Of a DNA stretch of 64,000 bases, positions 40,845 to 53,989 are shown one piece after another. The notes beneath the pieces were generated by a model. It had not been told where the DNA came from, made no database searches, and saw only the letters and a list, made by a program, of their open reading frames with translations. Position numbers and translations under genes: made by a program. Origin of the DNA: Odontesthes bonariensis (lineage: Eukaryota; Chordata; Actinopteri; Atheriniformes; Atherinopsidae). Positions within the stretch are counted from its first letter, which is position 1. The number at the start of each line of letters is the position of its first letter. The DNA is taken from contig NC_134528.1 in assembly GCF_027942865.1 (NCBI RefSeq), positions 8,551,586-8,615,585 of the forward strand. Reading direction: 5' to 3'.

Positions 40845-43800
40845 ATGGCTGAATTACATGTTGTGGAACCGAGCGGAACTAGCACAGTAGAGCAGCCCGA
40901 GCACCGTGATGTCCGGGGCTCGATACGCCTGGCGTCGCCCACTCTCATGGTTCCGCCTCGGGGCAGCCAGCTCAGCCCCAGCGGGGTGTCGAGCGGCGGC
41001 GGCAGCAGCGGCAGGTCGGTGTTCGGTTTCCCGATGAAGAGCAATCCAAGTTCCCCTTTGGAACCGACGGACAAGCCGGGCTCACGCTGGGTCCGGCTCA
41101 ACGTCGGGGGGACCTACTTCATCACGACCAAACAGACGTTATGTAGGGACCCCAAATCTTTCCTGTTCCGACTGTGTCAGGAAGACCCGGACCTGGACTC
41201 TGACAAGGTGAGAAAACCATACCAAAGCATGAATAAAAAACATAGTAGTTTAGCTCTTGACAGATAAAAACACACTGCAGCTATATATTGTAAGATTTGT
41301 TTTTACTCTCTAACACAAGGACACGTTTCTTTTTGTTTTTGAAATGAGGTTTTTTCATTTTTTGGTAAACAAAAAACAACAGACTCATACAAAACAAGAT
41401 AATAGCCACATACTGTCATGAGAGTTTCTGGTTGTTGCCTTATGTCAGTATAACCTGTGATATGTGGATAATAGTAAGTCATCAATCCACATGACAACAT
41501 GTTTCAGGCTTTGCTTTATTTGAAATCTGGTGATGTCGAGCTGAAATCATGTGGTTTATGTATTTACAGCTGACTTTGCACAATTACATTGAAAATAAAT
41601 GTGACTAGTGTTTTCCTTTTGTCTTATCTGCCATTTGCAAGCCTAAATGTTCGCCTTATTGGGCCACAATGTTACGTAAAGGTTAATTGAATAGTTTATT
41701 TTGGATTAATCAGGTATAGAAAAGGGATGGCTGGATGAGTACTTATACTATATATATATATATATTATAAAACAAATGCCTGCACCCTGACCATTTGTAG
41801 GTAAGAGTGGGCAACATGGTTTTAATCAGTATCATAATATGTGATTGTTATATTAATATTTAGGATATTTATTGAAGAATATTTAAGTCTAGGTCAGGCA
41901 GTCAGATTTATGAAACAGTTTTACACTATCAAAGTATGGTGAAATAGAGTAAATATCTGCAGCATAAAATAAAAGTATACCGCATGTATATGTGTGTTTG
42001 GATCTTAGATCTTGTATATTATTTCTGCCTTTAGCTCACTTTCACACCAAGTTTCTTCAAATTTGTCCTGTTGAGCCGTCAGCTAAGACACGGGATGCAT
42101 TATGAATTATTTCTGCGCTGATATGTTGACGCACACTTAAAACAGAGGTTCAGGATTAGATGAGCGAAGAACTGCGGTGAACGAGAACGCCGTCAGCCGT
42201 ACGGAAACATTGTGGCTACGGAAGGGATGATGGTGAATTTTAATGGAAGCCAGTGGCACAACGCTAGTTCAGATCATTGGATCATTTAAATCTGCGAGAG
42301 CAAAACCAAATCCGCATGTCATCCAAAATAAAACACAATTATAGATCATTGACTTACGGATGACTTGACAGACAAGTGTTGTATAAACCCTTTCATGAAA
42401 TGTTGTCACGGTACTCTCCAGCTTTTATGTTTGTCTTATCCAAACCAGTTCATGCAGGATGCTCTGCAGTCAAATTAAAGGTCATCCATTTAAAGAATGT
42501 GTGTTTTTATCTTTAAAATGGATACTTTCTGTGCAGCTGCTCTCCCCTAAAATCACTCAGATCCTTACAGACAGATCTGTGAAAAGTGTTCCTGTATTTT
42601 CCTGGAAAGTGTTGCATTTTCTCCCATCTCTAACACCCGTAGCAAACCTAACCTGGACTCTTCTGTACCCGTTCCTGTAGTGCTCTGTTATTTAAATCCA
42701 TTTAAATCGATTTAGCACTTAATGTATAAAAGCCAGGCTTCCTTTACCGCTCTGAAGCTTGAATGTTGTTTCCTCACTTTGATCAGGTCGATTTGGATTA
42801 AAGCACCTGCTGAATGACTAAATGTAAACGTCTCAAAGTGCACCAGATGCCACTTCTTCTTCTTAACATTGCCAGATAACAGCCTAAAACTTAGAAAACG
42901 ATTAATTTACTCTTGTATGAGACATTTGCGTCAGGACTTTGGATGATTTAAGGTGTAAACCTTGCTCTCTATAGTTTCTGCAAGCAAAGACGAACAAAAC
43001 ATCACAATATTCTAACCAAAACTGTAGCTTTTTTAGGCCGATACAGACATCAGTAATGGAAGGTTTTTGAAGACAGAACAGATGAAGGCTGGGGTTCACA
43101 CTTCAATAATGTAGAGAGGTACAAAGGAAGAAGACAAAGAGGATAAAGGTCAGTTTAACGAGCTGTGCAATGATGGGAGGGGTCCTCCGAAGCCAACACG
43201 GAGTAATAGTTTTATTACTTGCAGCCCTGAAAATCTTGAGAAGATGTGTGTCGCTCTTGTTCAGACTTTCAGGTAAAGGACATTTCAAACCCAAAGTCTC
43301 TTAAATTAAATGGATACCCCCCCCCGAGGGGTTTCAGTTTTGGGCATAACCAGAAAATATGCACATGATCCTCCAAGACCGACCCGCACGTTGTTGTTTT
43401 GTTACAGGACGAGACGGGAGCCTACCTTATTGATAGAGACCCCACGTACTTCGGCCCCATCCTGAATTACCTTCGACACGGCAAACTGATCATGGATAAG
43501 AACCTGGCAGAGGAAGGTAAAAGCCGCAAACGTGATGCAGACGTCTGTCAGTGAACAGCTGCCAACGCCCTCTAACGATCTGATTGTTTCGTGTTTCAGG
43601 TGTTCTCGAGGAAGCCGAGTTTTACAACATCGCCTCGCTGGTTAGGCTGGTTAAAGAGAGGATACGGGACAACGAGAACCGGACGTCTCAGGTACGTAAA
43701 ACGGAGACCAAAAACAACCGGGCACATCAGCTGACCCGACTGGTTGTCAGACTCGGTCCCAGTGAAAATACAACTGAAATAGCTTTTAGTTTTTCCAAAG

Positions 43801-46800
43801 AAAATGTGTGTTTGCGTGCAGATAACCGATGCTGTTGTGTGTGTCTTTGCCCCGTCCCTCAGGGCCCTGTGAAGCACGTGTATCGAGTACTACAGTGCCA
43901 AGAGGAGGAACTCACACAGATGGTCTCAACCATGTCTGACGGTTGGAAGTTTGAGCAGGTGCAGATAAGGCAGCGTTTTTTTTATTTTTGTGGTTCATTC
44001 CTTGTTTCAAAGCTGCTGTTTTTGGCTCCAGTCAAACCTAAATGAATGTGTGCCAACAGATTAAAAAAAAAAAAAAAAGGTGTCCAGTTAAACTAAACTG
44101 TTAACCATTTGATGCACCGTTCCAGATTACAGCTACAAGTCAAGGAACCCACAAAACACATACTTATGACCAAATGAGAGACATTTCAAGCGGTTTCATC
44201 ACGTGTAGGGTTGGATATTCACCTTCAGTACTGAACCTGAATTATACAAGTTTTGCTTTTAAATTCTCAAAGATAAATACATAGCAGATACTAAATCTAA
44301 ATCTAAAATTTTCCAGCTGAAAAGGCTCTTGATCCTTCCCCATTGTTTTTTTCCTTAAAGTTTTGCAAGGAAAACTGTAAATGGGTGCTGGATTATTTTT
44401 TTTATTTTTTTAAACGCCTGCAAACATAAATGTAAATACAGTAAATTAGGCCAAAACAGAGTTGGTACATTTCTAAGCAGCTTTAAAGTGAACATCTGGT
44501 CTGAGCTCCTTTCTCCTCCAACACAGCCTGAACCCTCTCAGACCAGCTTTCTGTCCTTTCTTTAAGGAGTCTTCAGGAATAGTTCTCCAGGCTTCTTGAA
44601 GGACATCCCAAAGCTCTTCTTTGGATGTGGGCTGCCTTTTGTTCCGTTCTCTGCCAACATGATCCCACACTGCTTCAGTAATGTTGAGCTCCGGGCTCTG
44701 GGGAGGATTCATCCCTCCATCAGACCTGCTGCCACTGATTTTCAGCCCACTTCTTGTGTCCTTTGGCACAGCTCAGCCTTTTCTCCCTGTTTCCCTTCCT
44801 TAAGAACGGCTTCTTGACAGCCACCCTTCCATGGAGCCCATTTCTGATGAGGCTTAGGCCAACAGCAGATGGATCAGCTGAAGGTCCAGATGCATCTCTC
44901 AGCTCCTGTGTCAGGTCTTTGCTGGAGTTTTTCCTCTTTCTTAAGGACATCACTTTCAGATCCTGTTCATCTGCTGTAGATAGTTCTTTAGGCCTGACAC
45001 TTCTTCTTCTGTCCTCCACTTGTCCAGTTTCCTCAAATGTTTTAAGGACACACTGCACACCATGCTGAGATATGCCAAGTTTTCAGCTAACAGCTCTTTG
45101 GGAATCACCTTGTTGCTGCAGAAATCCTGTTTTCTGTCTGTCAGACTGTGTTATCTTTGCTATTTTTCAGAGATGCAGCTAAAGAAATGGGAACAAATGA
45201 TGTATCTTTGTGACAAAGAGCCCAAAAATACAATTTAAAATTGGTTCTTTGCTACGTTGTTTGTTATATTTAGACAAAACACTGGTTCATCCCTTGAGTT
45301 AGGTTAGTTAGTCTTTTTTATTCTTGAATGATTCATAGGTCAGAGTTAAGTGGCTCAACAAACAAATTGTTCAGGTACAAGGACTGAAATGAAAAGTAAT
45401 TCCTTAGATGAAAATTTCTCTTCCTGCTATGACAACATCTGTGTGTGATGACGTGCTTGCATCAGTAATCTAAATCAAATGTGTCAACAAACAGAACCAG
45501 CAAGGCCAAAGTCAAAGCTCACATGTTGGAGGAGTTTATTCTTTAAAAAGAAGGGAGCATCCACGGTTTCTCAGGAAAGTTTCCACTAATATCAGATGTG
45601 AACTGAGGCATCTGGATGAGTGGGGGTGGCTGTGTGCGTCACAACAGACTGAGCAGTCACCTTGCTGGGGACATATTTTTGGTGGTTTTGCATATAGAAA
45701 CTCCCTCTTTCCTCTCGTGTCCTGGGTTATATCAGTCACTGCAGCAACACCTTGTTTTGTGTTTGGGAGCTGAGGAGTAGTTCTAAAGATAAAAAGTGTT
45801 TTTCATTCTTTCTTGATTTAGGATTTCAGTTCTGGGCCTCCTTTGTCCTGTTGTGCCTCGCTCTTTTTGAGCAGTGTTTCTGACTCCGTTGAGTGACTTC
45901 CCCCACACAATCATGTCTTTTTCATGCAGTTCAGGACTGGTTTACAGCGCTCACGCTGTCTTTTAGTTATAATATTTTCCATAAATAACAACAATCTGAA
46001 ATCTTCTGTGTAGAAACTATCCAGAAATTGTTGAATGATGAACCCCTCCCATCTTCACTTTGGAAATAGTCAACTCCTCTGGGATGCTTTATTTATACCA
46101 AATCCTGTTACTAACCTGTTCCAGGTGTTTTTTGAGCTTGTCACAACTTTTCTAGTCCTCTGTTGCCCCTGTCTCAATAGCAGTAACATTTCTCAGTTTC
46201 AACATTTGACATGTTGAATTCGTCCCATGTTTAATCGCTTTTTAATCGCATTTCATCCAGTTTAGCTTGTATCTTCATAATGTTGGTGGCTTTCTTTAAA
46301 GATCTGTCCTGCAGGGCACCATTAAGCTGTCCCAACAAGCTGCGGCTTGCTCTAAAATACATCTCAGAGCTTTATAATCCATCCAACTACAGATCTGCAG
46401 CAACATGGGTGAACACTCGAGAGGAAATTAGCTCTGCTGTTCTGGATCACATCTTTGCATAGCTTGCACTTTACCGGCATCTGTCTGCTCCTCCGGTTGG
46501 TTTTGTTGCACTTTATGATCAATATATAGAGGAGTGGTTCCAAAGGTTGCACCTTTCTCTCTTTGTCAACAAGGATGTCGTCTTTGAATAACTTCACTCT
46601 AACTTTCAAAGCTGATTGTCCACCTTGTGGTGGGTGACTTTATCTGTAGAGCATAGATTTATGATCAGGTTAAACATTCTTTAATGCTGCACATTTTTGG
46701 CCATTTAAGAAACGTGGTAACATCTTCCGGTGTTGTCGTATTAGATCTCACCAAGAGGCATGTTCACCATCCACAGACGGCATCAAAGACAGCGGCTGAA

Positions 46801-49755
46801 TCTAATTCTTTCTGTGTGACTGCTCCACAGCTCACATATACAAACCAGCCATTGAAATACATACAGTGCCCTCCAGAGGAAGGGATACATCCAAAAATGT
46901 TTGAGTTTTGAAACACAGCTTTGACTTAATAACATTATATTTCTTTAAATAGAAAAATCGTGGGCTGGAATAGTGTTCAGAGACGAATATAAACCACATG
47001 GTAAATACATGTAAAAAGTCTCAAAGATATGCAAAATAAAACGGTCAACTTATTCAAAATGATGCAAGTGATAAAAGAAGAGCCAGAAATGCAAAATATC
47101 TTCATAAAACCGTTCCAAACTGTCACAAAATGATTTGCCACCATTTATTTAAAATGGCCAAGAATTATGAAGGGATTTATTTTCTAAAGTAAAACAAGGC
47201 TTATACAGAAGCTGAAATAAGTTGGATAGAAGGCCTTCACCAGCACTCTGTGTCCCTCGAGCCTGCACCATCGTCTCACACATGGTACTTGCTTTTTCTC
47301 ATAGTATAACTTGAAGATGTTTTTATAATGTGGTTTGTAAGAAGTTCTAAAAGATCGGAGCATAAAAGCTTAAAGCACATTTTTCAAGCTCAGTAGAGAT
47401 CTGAGACCATACCCAAACTGGAGCAAATGATCTGTTTGGCTATGATCCAGATCACCGATGTACCAATGCTGCTAAATATGATGCTAGCTATCCAATAAAG
47501 GCATTTTGGATCACGTCTTAAAGCCAGAGAAATCTATCCCACTTTAGAATGCAGGAAACAGAAGCATGCCGGTAGATGACATCACCTCAATGTAGATGTG
47601 GCAGTTTTAAATATTATTTTATGACATAACATGGGGAAATTACTCCTATTTCTGCTTAAAAATCTATTTTTATTATTTTTGTCTTTGATAAAAAGCTCTC
47701 CTTGGGTTACAGAACAACATATACTTTTTTTGAGTGCATTCAGTACAAATCTAAGACTATTAATCCCAGTTTGGAGAATGTTAAATGATTGTTGTAGGTT
47801 TTTTATTGCCACTTGTTTATAATTGTGTCATATCTGCCTACAAGTAGATGTAACGGTCGATAGATTGTGATACAATGTAGTACTGCATGATTATGACCAA
47901 AGTCATAATCATGATCATTTTGATCAATTTTGAGATCACAATTAAGCACCTATTTTAATGAAGAAAGGTTTTCATGTCCGTTTAAATGTAGAAAGTCAAA
48001 ATCAGATCGAGATTAAGATTGGATTTATTGTGCAGCTCTAATACAATGTTATTCAATTGTGAAAAGAACCGGCACTAAAACCAAACCTTGTGGAACACCT
48101 TTTGTTATTGATTTAAAACTCCAATGAGTAAAACCAAGCACGAGCCCCACGGCTGTAACCGGCAGTTTGTGAAGTATGTAAAAGGGAGCCGGGATCAAGC
48201 GTTCGCAGCGTCGAATGGCAGCACAATCTAAAGCCATGACAGTGTCATTCATAACCAGTGGCAGCAGATATCAGGGCTGTGCACAAGTCTGATTCCTGAC
48301 TGAACTGAGCTCAAATTCTGGTGACATTCAACACTGTCAGGGCAGCCAAAAGTCCAAATTCTTTGATGAACTGTGCGAGTCAGAGTCACTTTAATCACCA
48401 CACTGTGAACGCTGACCGCTCTGCCACAGAGTTCGTGTTGTAAAGACGTGTTTTAATTTAGTTACTGTACAGTTATTGTATTCAAGAAAAATCTTCAGAA
48501 ACCAGAACAATGGAGATGAAAGGAACTGGCTTTGGTAGCAGAGCTTAAAACTTCTGCTTTTGCACAGTTTTGTCTGTTTACATCGCAACGTAAATTCGTT
48601 CGTTGCTCCGCCTGACAGCATCAAACTGAGAGCTGACACAGATGGAGACCAAGGTTTTTGTCAGGCTGATCTCCCACGGTGTGACTTTCAATAATATGGC
48701 CTTCATCATCCCTGAGGGCACCATGAAAGCAGTCAAAACAACGCAGAGCTGCTTATGTCAGCAACGACACCCAAAATCCTGCAGAAAAAAACCATCTACT
48801 GCAAGGTTATATAATGATGACAATGTAAAAGATGTTCCCGATAAATAAATGAAGTACATGCACGGAGATGAGCAGCCGAGGGCTCGTGCGGGTGTGCCTG
48901 CTAAAAAGCTCCCAGCTCTGTGTGATGAGTAAGAAATGCAGGAAAATTTAATGAATGCAGGAAGGTGGAGAAGATGCACCTTTTTATTCTGGAGGGCCTT
49001 TGAGGTTTGAGACATTCAGCCTTGTTGTTAAAATTGAGTTTTTTTCTAAGTTCTTCTGCTCCTCAAAGTAAGGTATCAACATATTTTGGCATTTTGGACA
49101 ATCTTGAAAGCGCCAACCATCATAATTCCTGTCTTTTCCCCGCTCCAGCTCATAAGCATCGGCTCCTCTTATAACTACGGCAACGAGGACCAGGCGGAGT
49201 TTCTATGCGTCGTCTCCCGGGAACTCAATAACTCCACCAACGGCATCGTCATCGAGCCCACCGAGAAGGCCAAGGTGAGTGATTAACTATTAAATCTTTT
49301 AGGTTCTTCATTCAAACGTCTCATTTTCTCGTGTTTGAAGGTGGAGAGCTGCGCTCACCCTCGGACGCCATGTGATGTTTTCCTCCGTGACTATATGTTT
49401 AAAAGGCATTCAACTGGATAATGTTTAGGAGTGCCACCTCAGGTTGGCTGCAGCTTATGATTTAAATAAATCTGGAAACATTTAGTTGTTGATGCACCAA
49501 GTATTATTTTATGAAAACATGACATTAAACACTCGGTTTGTCAGTTATTTTTTTAGTTCTTTAACTGGAGAATGTAGCTTAATCTGACAATAACATTCAG
49601 CCAACTAAAATAACGACTAATACAGCAGCTGATTATAATGATACGGATGTTGAGAAAGCAGAATTAGGACTCCACGAGCAGATTGTTCAGTGGAGTAAGG
49701 ATATTTTTACCACCTGCCTTTACAGATCCTTCAAGAACGAGGCTCGCGGATGTGA
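40845..49755 (+). CDS. kctd2: KCTD2-like BTB/POZ adaptor (6 coding exons)
   Basis: Proteins of the KCTD2/5/17 group form pentamers through the BTB domain and serve as substrate adaptors of CUL3 ubiquitin ligases; KCTD5 regulates G-beta-gamma. Exons are 40845-41207, 43408-43516, 43600-43691, 43863-43958, 49149-49274 and 49726-49755, summing to 816 nt and 271 residues (human KCTD2 about 263), all in phase. The BTB domain starts at [11 protein letters not shown] (residue 82) and runs through [19 protein letters not shown] and [15 protein letters not shown]. The C-terminal domain includes [18 protein letters not shown] and [22 protein letters not shown]2 is preferred because of [15 protein letters not shown] and the short ILQERGSRM end; KCTD17 has a long tail and KCTD5 differs at the first motif. 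The N-terminal 80 residues are Ser/Gly/Pro-rich and unlike mammalian KCTD2. The first in-frame ATG (40845) is the start; the frame is open further upstream but has no ATG. Confidence 0.93.
41208..43407 (+). other. kctd2 intron 1
   Basis: 2.2 kb with no coding evidence. It has a (TA)n tract (41749-41765) and a repeat scrap near 42785-42830 ending in GACTAAATGTAAACG, a motif shared in part with 17675-17700 and, inverted, 61370-61400. Confidence 0.6.
44370..45400 (-). mobile_element. Tc1-like element, internally deleted, copy 3
   Basis: It has both remnants (N-terminal 45058-44720, C-terminal 44769-44473) with the same junction as copies 1 and 4. It lies antisense in kctd2 intron 4. Its termini are degraded, and the outer boundaries are taken from alignment by eye to copies 2 and 4. 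Confidence 0.85.
48049..48252 (-). mobile_element. LINE reverse-transcriptase relic in kctd2 intron 4
   Basis: The minus-strand frame contains [16 protein letters not shown], a mutated form of the conserved GVPQGSVLGPxLF motif of non-LTR reverse transcriptases. Sequence before it is badly eroded. Confidence 0.6.
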
Positions 49756-49831
49756 GGAGACCCTGATCTAAACAACGCCATCGACAACAACATGAGCACA
49801 TTCTCCACTTTTCTTCGACCACCTTCCACAA

Positions 49832-49855
49832 CCATCATCATCATCATCATCATCA
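49832..49855. repeat. (CAT)n tract in kctd2 3' UTR
   Basis: Eight CAT units about 80 bp past the kctd2 stop codon. It lies in a C/T-rich stretch. Confidence 0.85.
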
Positions 49856-51764
49856 GTCGGATCCTCTCTCCTCTGGTGTGCCTTTCCACAGCGGGGGCTC
49901 CCTGACGCCTCCTCTTCTTCAGCGCTGCAACACGACCCTGACTTGTCTTCACTCTTCTTCTTCTCCACTTTAAAGAGATGACAAGTGAGTGTTGTTTTTT
50001 TTTTTCCTCATCGCAGCTTTTTGATAGTTGGTGTCACCGCAGTACGGGCTGTGATGCCACTGGATGGACGCCCCAGCACAGAGCTACTGTAAATCATCAT
50101 CTCCATTTTGGTACTTCATCGCCGTTATCAGACGTGATGCTTGTTCTCTCTTATTCATTCGGCTCTGTCAGTTAGCAGAACCCTCCTCAGGACTATCAAA
50201 GGACATAAAGAAAGCGACTCCAGTGACTGAACCTGCCTCTACCTGAATCTGATGTCAGAGGGAGCAGAGACGTCCCAGTCCCCTCAGCAGACTGTGGACG
50301 AGACGGAGCACCTGCAGGCGGCGTAATTCAGGGTCCGACGACACTGTTTAAGCCAGCCAGGTGCAGCATTTCCTCCGCTCTCCTGAGTCTTTAAAAACCA
50401 CTTTACTGAGTGGTGACGAACCACAACATCCCACTCTTCCTGTTTCCAGTTTTCTGACTTAATTTAATCCGTGAAAATTTGGAATATTTCCACACGTTAG
50501 AAAATAGATGACTCAAACCAGACTGTAACTCCACAAGTGTACAATTTGTCAAGGCATGTGAGGAATCTATATAAAACTATATAGGCTACATGATGTATTA
50601 TATAAAAACTGAATGCAAATGGTGTAATTATTGATTTCTGTAACATAGTTGTCATATATTTACATATTCCTGTGAGTGAGTCTATTTAAACAAAGAAAAA
50701 ATATATCACTTTTAATAACCAGTTTGAGCACCCGTTAACATGGGTGCCACTTTGTGTATGCAGTGCCTCTCTGCTTTCTGTCCACGACTTAATTATCACG
50801 ATTTTCAGCTGCATGTTTTCTGTAGTGTTCCTCATAAGAGAAAAAAAAAGTTTTAGAGTTTAAGTATCCTTCTTTGATCTAGTGCATATCTTAAAATTGT
50901 AATTAGGGATAAAGAAAACTACGGTCATCGTCATTTGCGCAGGCGAGTGTGGCATGGCGGGGTGTGAACCGTGGCCAGTCTGTATGCTGCCTCAAAGCCC
51001 CGATGCACCCTTCTGTCCCCGTGTTCGCTCACATCACGGCTGCCTCCTGTTGCCACTCCTCAGCTCAACACCCAGATGTTGTCTTACCTTCTGCAGCACG
51101 TGTAGCAACCGTGACGCAAGCTAACCTGTACTTCTCACGCTTAAAAGCCCTGAGATACTTGAGCCTGAAAACGGGAATTTACAAAGCTGTCAGATAAGGA
51201 GTTTCTTCTACAGGAAGCCTTTATTTCTGGTGTCATGAGACATTTTATTTCTGTGCCAGCAGGTGGGTTCTAACTTGGCTTAAACATGAAATATACTACA
51301 CTTTAAGTTGCTATGTGATAGGGCTGCTGTTCACACTTTTAACGACACTATAACACGAATGTTAGTCCAGCTCCTGATAAAGGTATTGCTGCTCGTATCT
51401 TTGATTTTCATAAAAGGAGGAAGTAAAGAAAATATGTATGCTAAGTGTATGCCAAGTCTATATATACAAGTGACAGTATATATGGATTAGGCTGAATTAA
51501 CCTGGGAAACTTCATTTTTCAAGCAGAAATCACTGGCGTTTATTTAAATTTTCAGCTTTTAGTGTATTATGTTGTTTTACACTTGATTTATTTTTGTTTA
51601 ATCATCAGACACAAAAAGATATTTTCAGGCTACAAAGTGCCAAAGTTTTTCATCTCTAGATTTGATGCTCATTGATTAGATGGTTAGATTCTGAACTTTA
51701 GCTGCAGCTATCCCACTTTCTGCTTTTGCTGTGGCTACCTGTGATGCTCGTTATTGTTTCGATC

Positions 51765-51770
51765 AATAAA
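51765..51770 (+). terminator. Candidate kctd2 poly(A) signal
   Basis: AATAAA in the context GATCAATAAAATCACTGT, 2.0 kb past the kctd2 stop. It is the clearest hexamer on this strand before the repeat-rich distal region. Confidence 0.4.
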
Positions 51771-53011
51771 ATCACTGTAACGGCTATTTAAAATCCAAAG
51801 ATGATGCATTTCTTGAGTATTTCTGCTTGATAAATGGATTTAAAAGGATTTTAATTACCAGTAGAAATCCACCTCTTGACTGTAGTGTTGCAACTGGTGT
51901 AAATGCAGCTTTTTCATAGAGCAACTTAATTCAAAGTTTGAGCCATATTTAACACATATCAGATGAAAAATTTAAGCTCTTGTTCACATTTTAATCACTG
52001 CTTCTGAAAGCTAAGGAGCGTCCATTTTCTACATATCCAGAGACCTGTCGTTGGCATTGATCACTTTGATATCTCACCCTTTGTAAAAACAAAATATTTG
52101 ATGCAGTTAAACCAAGCATGAACAAAAAGAATGCGTTTTAATGAGGAAAATAAAAGTACCTTTGTAGTTGTCGTGTTCCCTGACCGTGTTCAGTCAGGCT
52201 CAGAGCTCAAACTTGGATGTGAGTTATTCTTTGTTGTGTTTTTTCGCCGTTTTGAGTGTGTGCGTGTGTGTTGTGCCGTTATATTCCTTCAATCGGAGTC
52301 ACGAGCAGACTGTGTGCTGCTAACAAAGCCCAAACATTTCACTGAGGAGCATTTTTTTCCTCCCTTGTTGTTCTCCGGGCCCTCGCCAAGCACCTTTGTT
52401 GTTTTCCTTCATTTGTGTCAAGTGTTGTGCCTTTGACCTGTGTTGTGCACAGCTGTACTCCCTTCTTATCAGACGGTGCCTCTCTTACCTTAAAAAAGCC
52501 AGGAGGCTCCTACCTGAGATATAGTAAATACTGCAGTCTTTAGCCTTATCTGTATTTTTAGAGAGTCTGTAAGAGGCAAGCCAAACAAAGCCAACCTCCC
52601 CTCCACTGTTTTATGTTTTCATCCATTTACCTGCAAACTTAAAATAATGAAGAAGAACTGTTTTCTTTGTGCCATTGCTAATGAGCTACACCTACAATCC
52701 CTTACACTCCTGGAGATGAGGATTTGTGTCCATATCTGGTGTACACACTTTACTTACAGAGCTGCCAAATGTTTTCAAGAGCAGAAAAGCCACAGAAAGC
52801 AAGTTTCCTTCTTCAGTTTCTATCTTAGTAAAAACCCAGGGGTGTACTTGTTGCAGTACCTAATTTGTCTATGAGCTCACAAACATTTCACAGCTTCTTG
52901 TTTTTTTTGAGTTGCACACTGAAGCCACATGTAATGATGAAATGTTTTGATGTTTGTAAACACTTGATGAACCTTTCGTGATCTGTTTGACCTTACATGG
53001 GTGGCATAGTC

Positions 53012-53989
53012 CAGTGGTTCTCAACTTAAGCGTGCGTGAAAAGGAAAAAAGACCCCAAAGAAAAGGGAAAGTCACTGTTTTTTAATCCTTTCTTAAATTA
53101 TATTAGCTATGCTAATAGCATTGTTTTATGGGTCATAGTGTAGAAATGAAATATTTTCACCATCACAGTAGACAAACGGACAAAAAAAAAACAAATGTTG
53201 ACATGTTAACGCACTAAATTAAAGTTATGACCATGGTAAATATTGCAGCTGCAGAACATCAGTATATTACCTTTTTCTATGGTACACCGCTAGCATTATT
53301 GTTTTAGCATTTAGCTGAAAGCACCTGTGTGCTGAAGTTCAATAAGCGCAAAGTATTACTGTTCATGAATAAAATCTCAATGATATCATGGCCGTTTTTT
53401 TACCAATCCTGTTAGCAGTGTGTGTTGTAATGACAAATGACATTAACATTAACATTTTGTACTTAGGTCAAGTAAGCAAATGTTAGTGTGCTAACATGCC
53501 AACGCTAGAAATTTAAATGATGCCTCTAATCTTATGCGGGCTAGCCAGATGTCATCATTTAGCCCAAACTTCTGTTCTTATTAAACATATCAGCAGTGTT
53601 TTAAGGACTAGTTGGTGCTTTGTGACGATAGATAAATGTTAACAATGCTAAATTAGTAAACAAATATGGTTAACAAGATTTGAAAAAAAAAAAAGGTATA
53701 TTCTGAATTTTAGCATGTGAACCCTGCATATGTACAGCCATACATGTGTATCTGTTATGATGTTGAAAAGGCCACAAAAATGTCAGGCCAACGTAAAGTA
53801 AAACGATGTGGAGCAGGGCTGGAAACCAAAATCATGAACTGTGTTGGTACTCCAGGGCAGTTTCAGGATTGTGCATAACAAAAGTTGGTGTACTTCAAAA
53901 TAAGTCGGAACCACATAGTATTAAGGTTCACAAATGTCTCTAGTTTAGCTTTAAGGGGGTCACAAGCTTAAACAAATTGGGAACCACTG
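53012..53989. mobile_element. hAT-like element with CAGTGGTTC ends
   Basis: The left end is CAGTGGTTCTCAACTT; the right end, inverted, is CAGTGGTTCCCAATTT. The flanking 8-mers GCATAGTC and ACCTAGCC agree at 5 of 8 positions, fitting an aged target duplication. There is no transposase ORF. The right half contains a copy of the dispersed repeat also seen at 1.2, 22.7 and 38.6 kb. Confidence 0.78.
53700..53895 (-). repeat. Unnamed dispersed repeat, copy 4
   Basis: On the minus strand it reads TTTTGTTATGCACA, CTGAAACTGCCCTGGAG, TTCATGATTTTGG and ATGTATGGCTGTACATATGC, in the same order as copies at 1225 and 22700. It lies inside the hAT-like element at 53012-53989. Confidence 0.65.

Larger units (their letters stand above)
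43959..49148 (+). other. kctd2 intron 4
   Basis: 5.2 kb, the largest intron of the gene. It contains Tc1 copy 3 (44370-45400), a start resembling a known fish element (ACAGTGCCCTCCAGAGG, 46861), and the LINE RT relic (48049-48252). The rest shows no gene. Confidence 0.6.
49756..51790 (+). other. kctd2 3' UTR (inferred)
   Basis: This follows the stop codon and contains no convincing gene. It has a (CAT)n tract at 49832-49855. It ends at a canonical AATAAA (51765-51770) that is the best candidate poly(A) site. The 82-codon ORF at 50949-51197 shows no family resemblance and I treat it as chance. Length is inferred only from the hexamer. Confidence 0.45.

Noticed and set aside
40845-49755. Assignment to kctd5 or kctd17
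   Set aside because: The last exon encodes the short ILQERGSRM end (excluding kctd17's long tail), and the residues before it fit KCTD2 better than KCTD5. A tree would settle it.
49731-49968. Acidic and Met-rich ORFs on the minus strand
   Set aside because: Produced by the (CAT)n tract in the kctd2 3' UTR.
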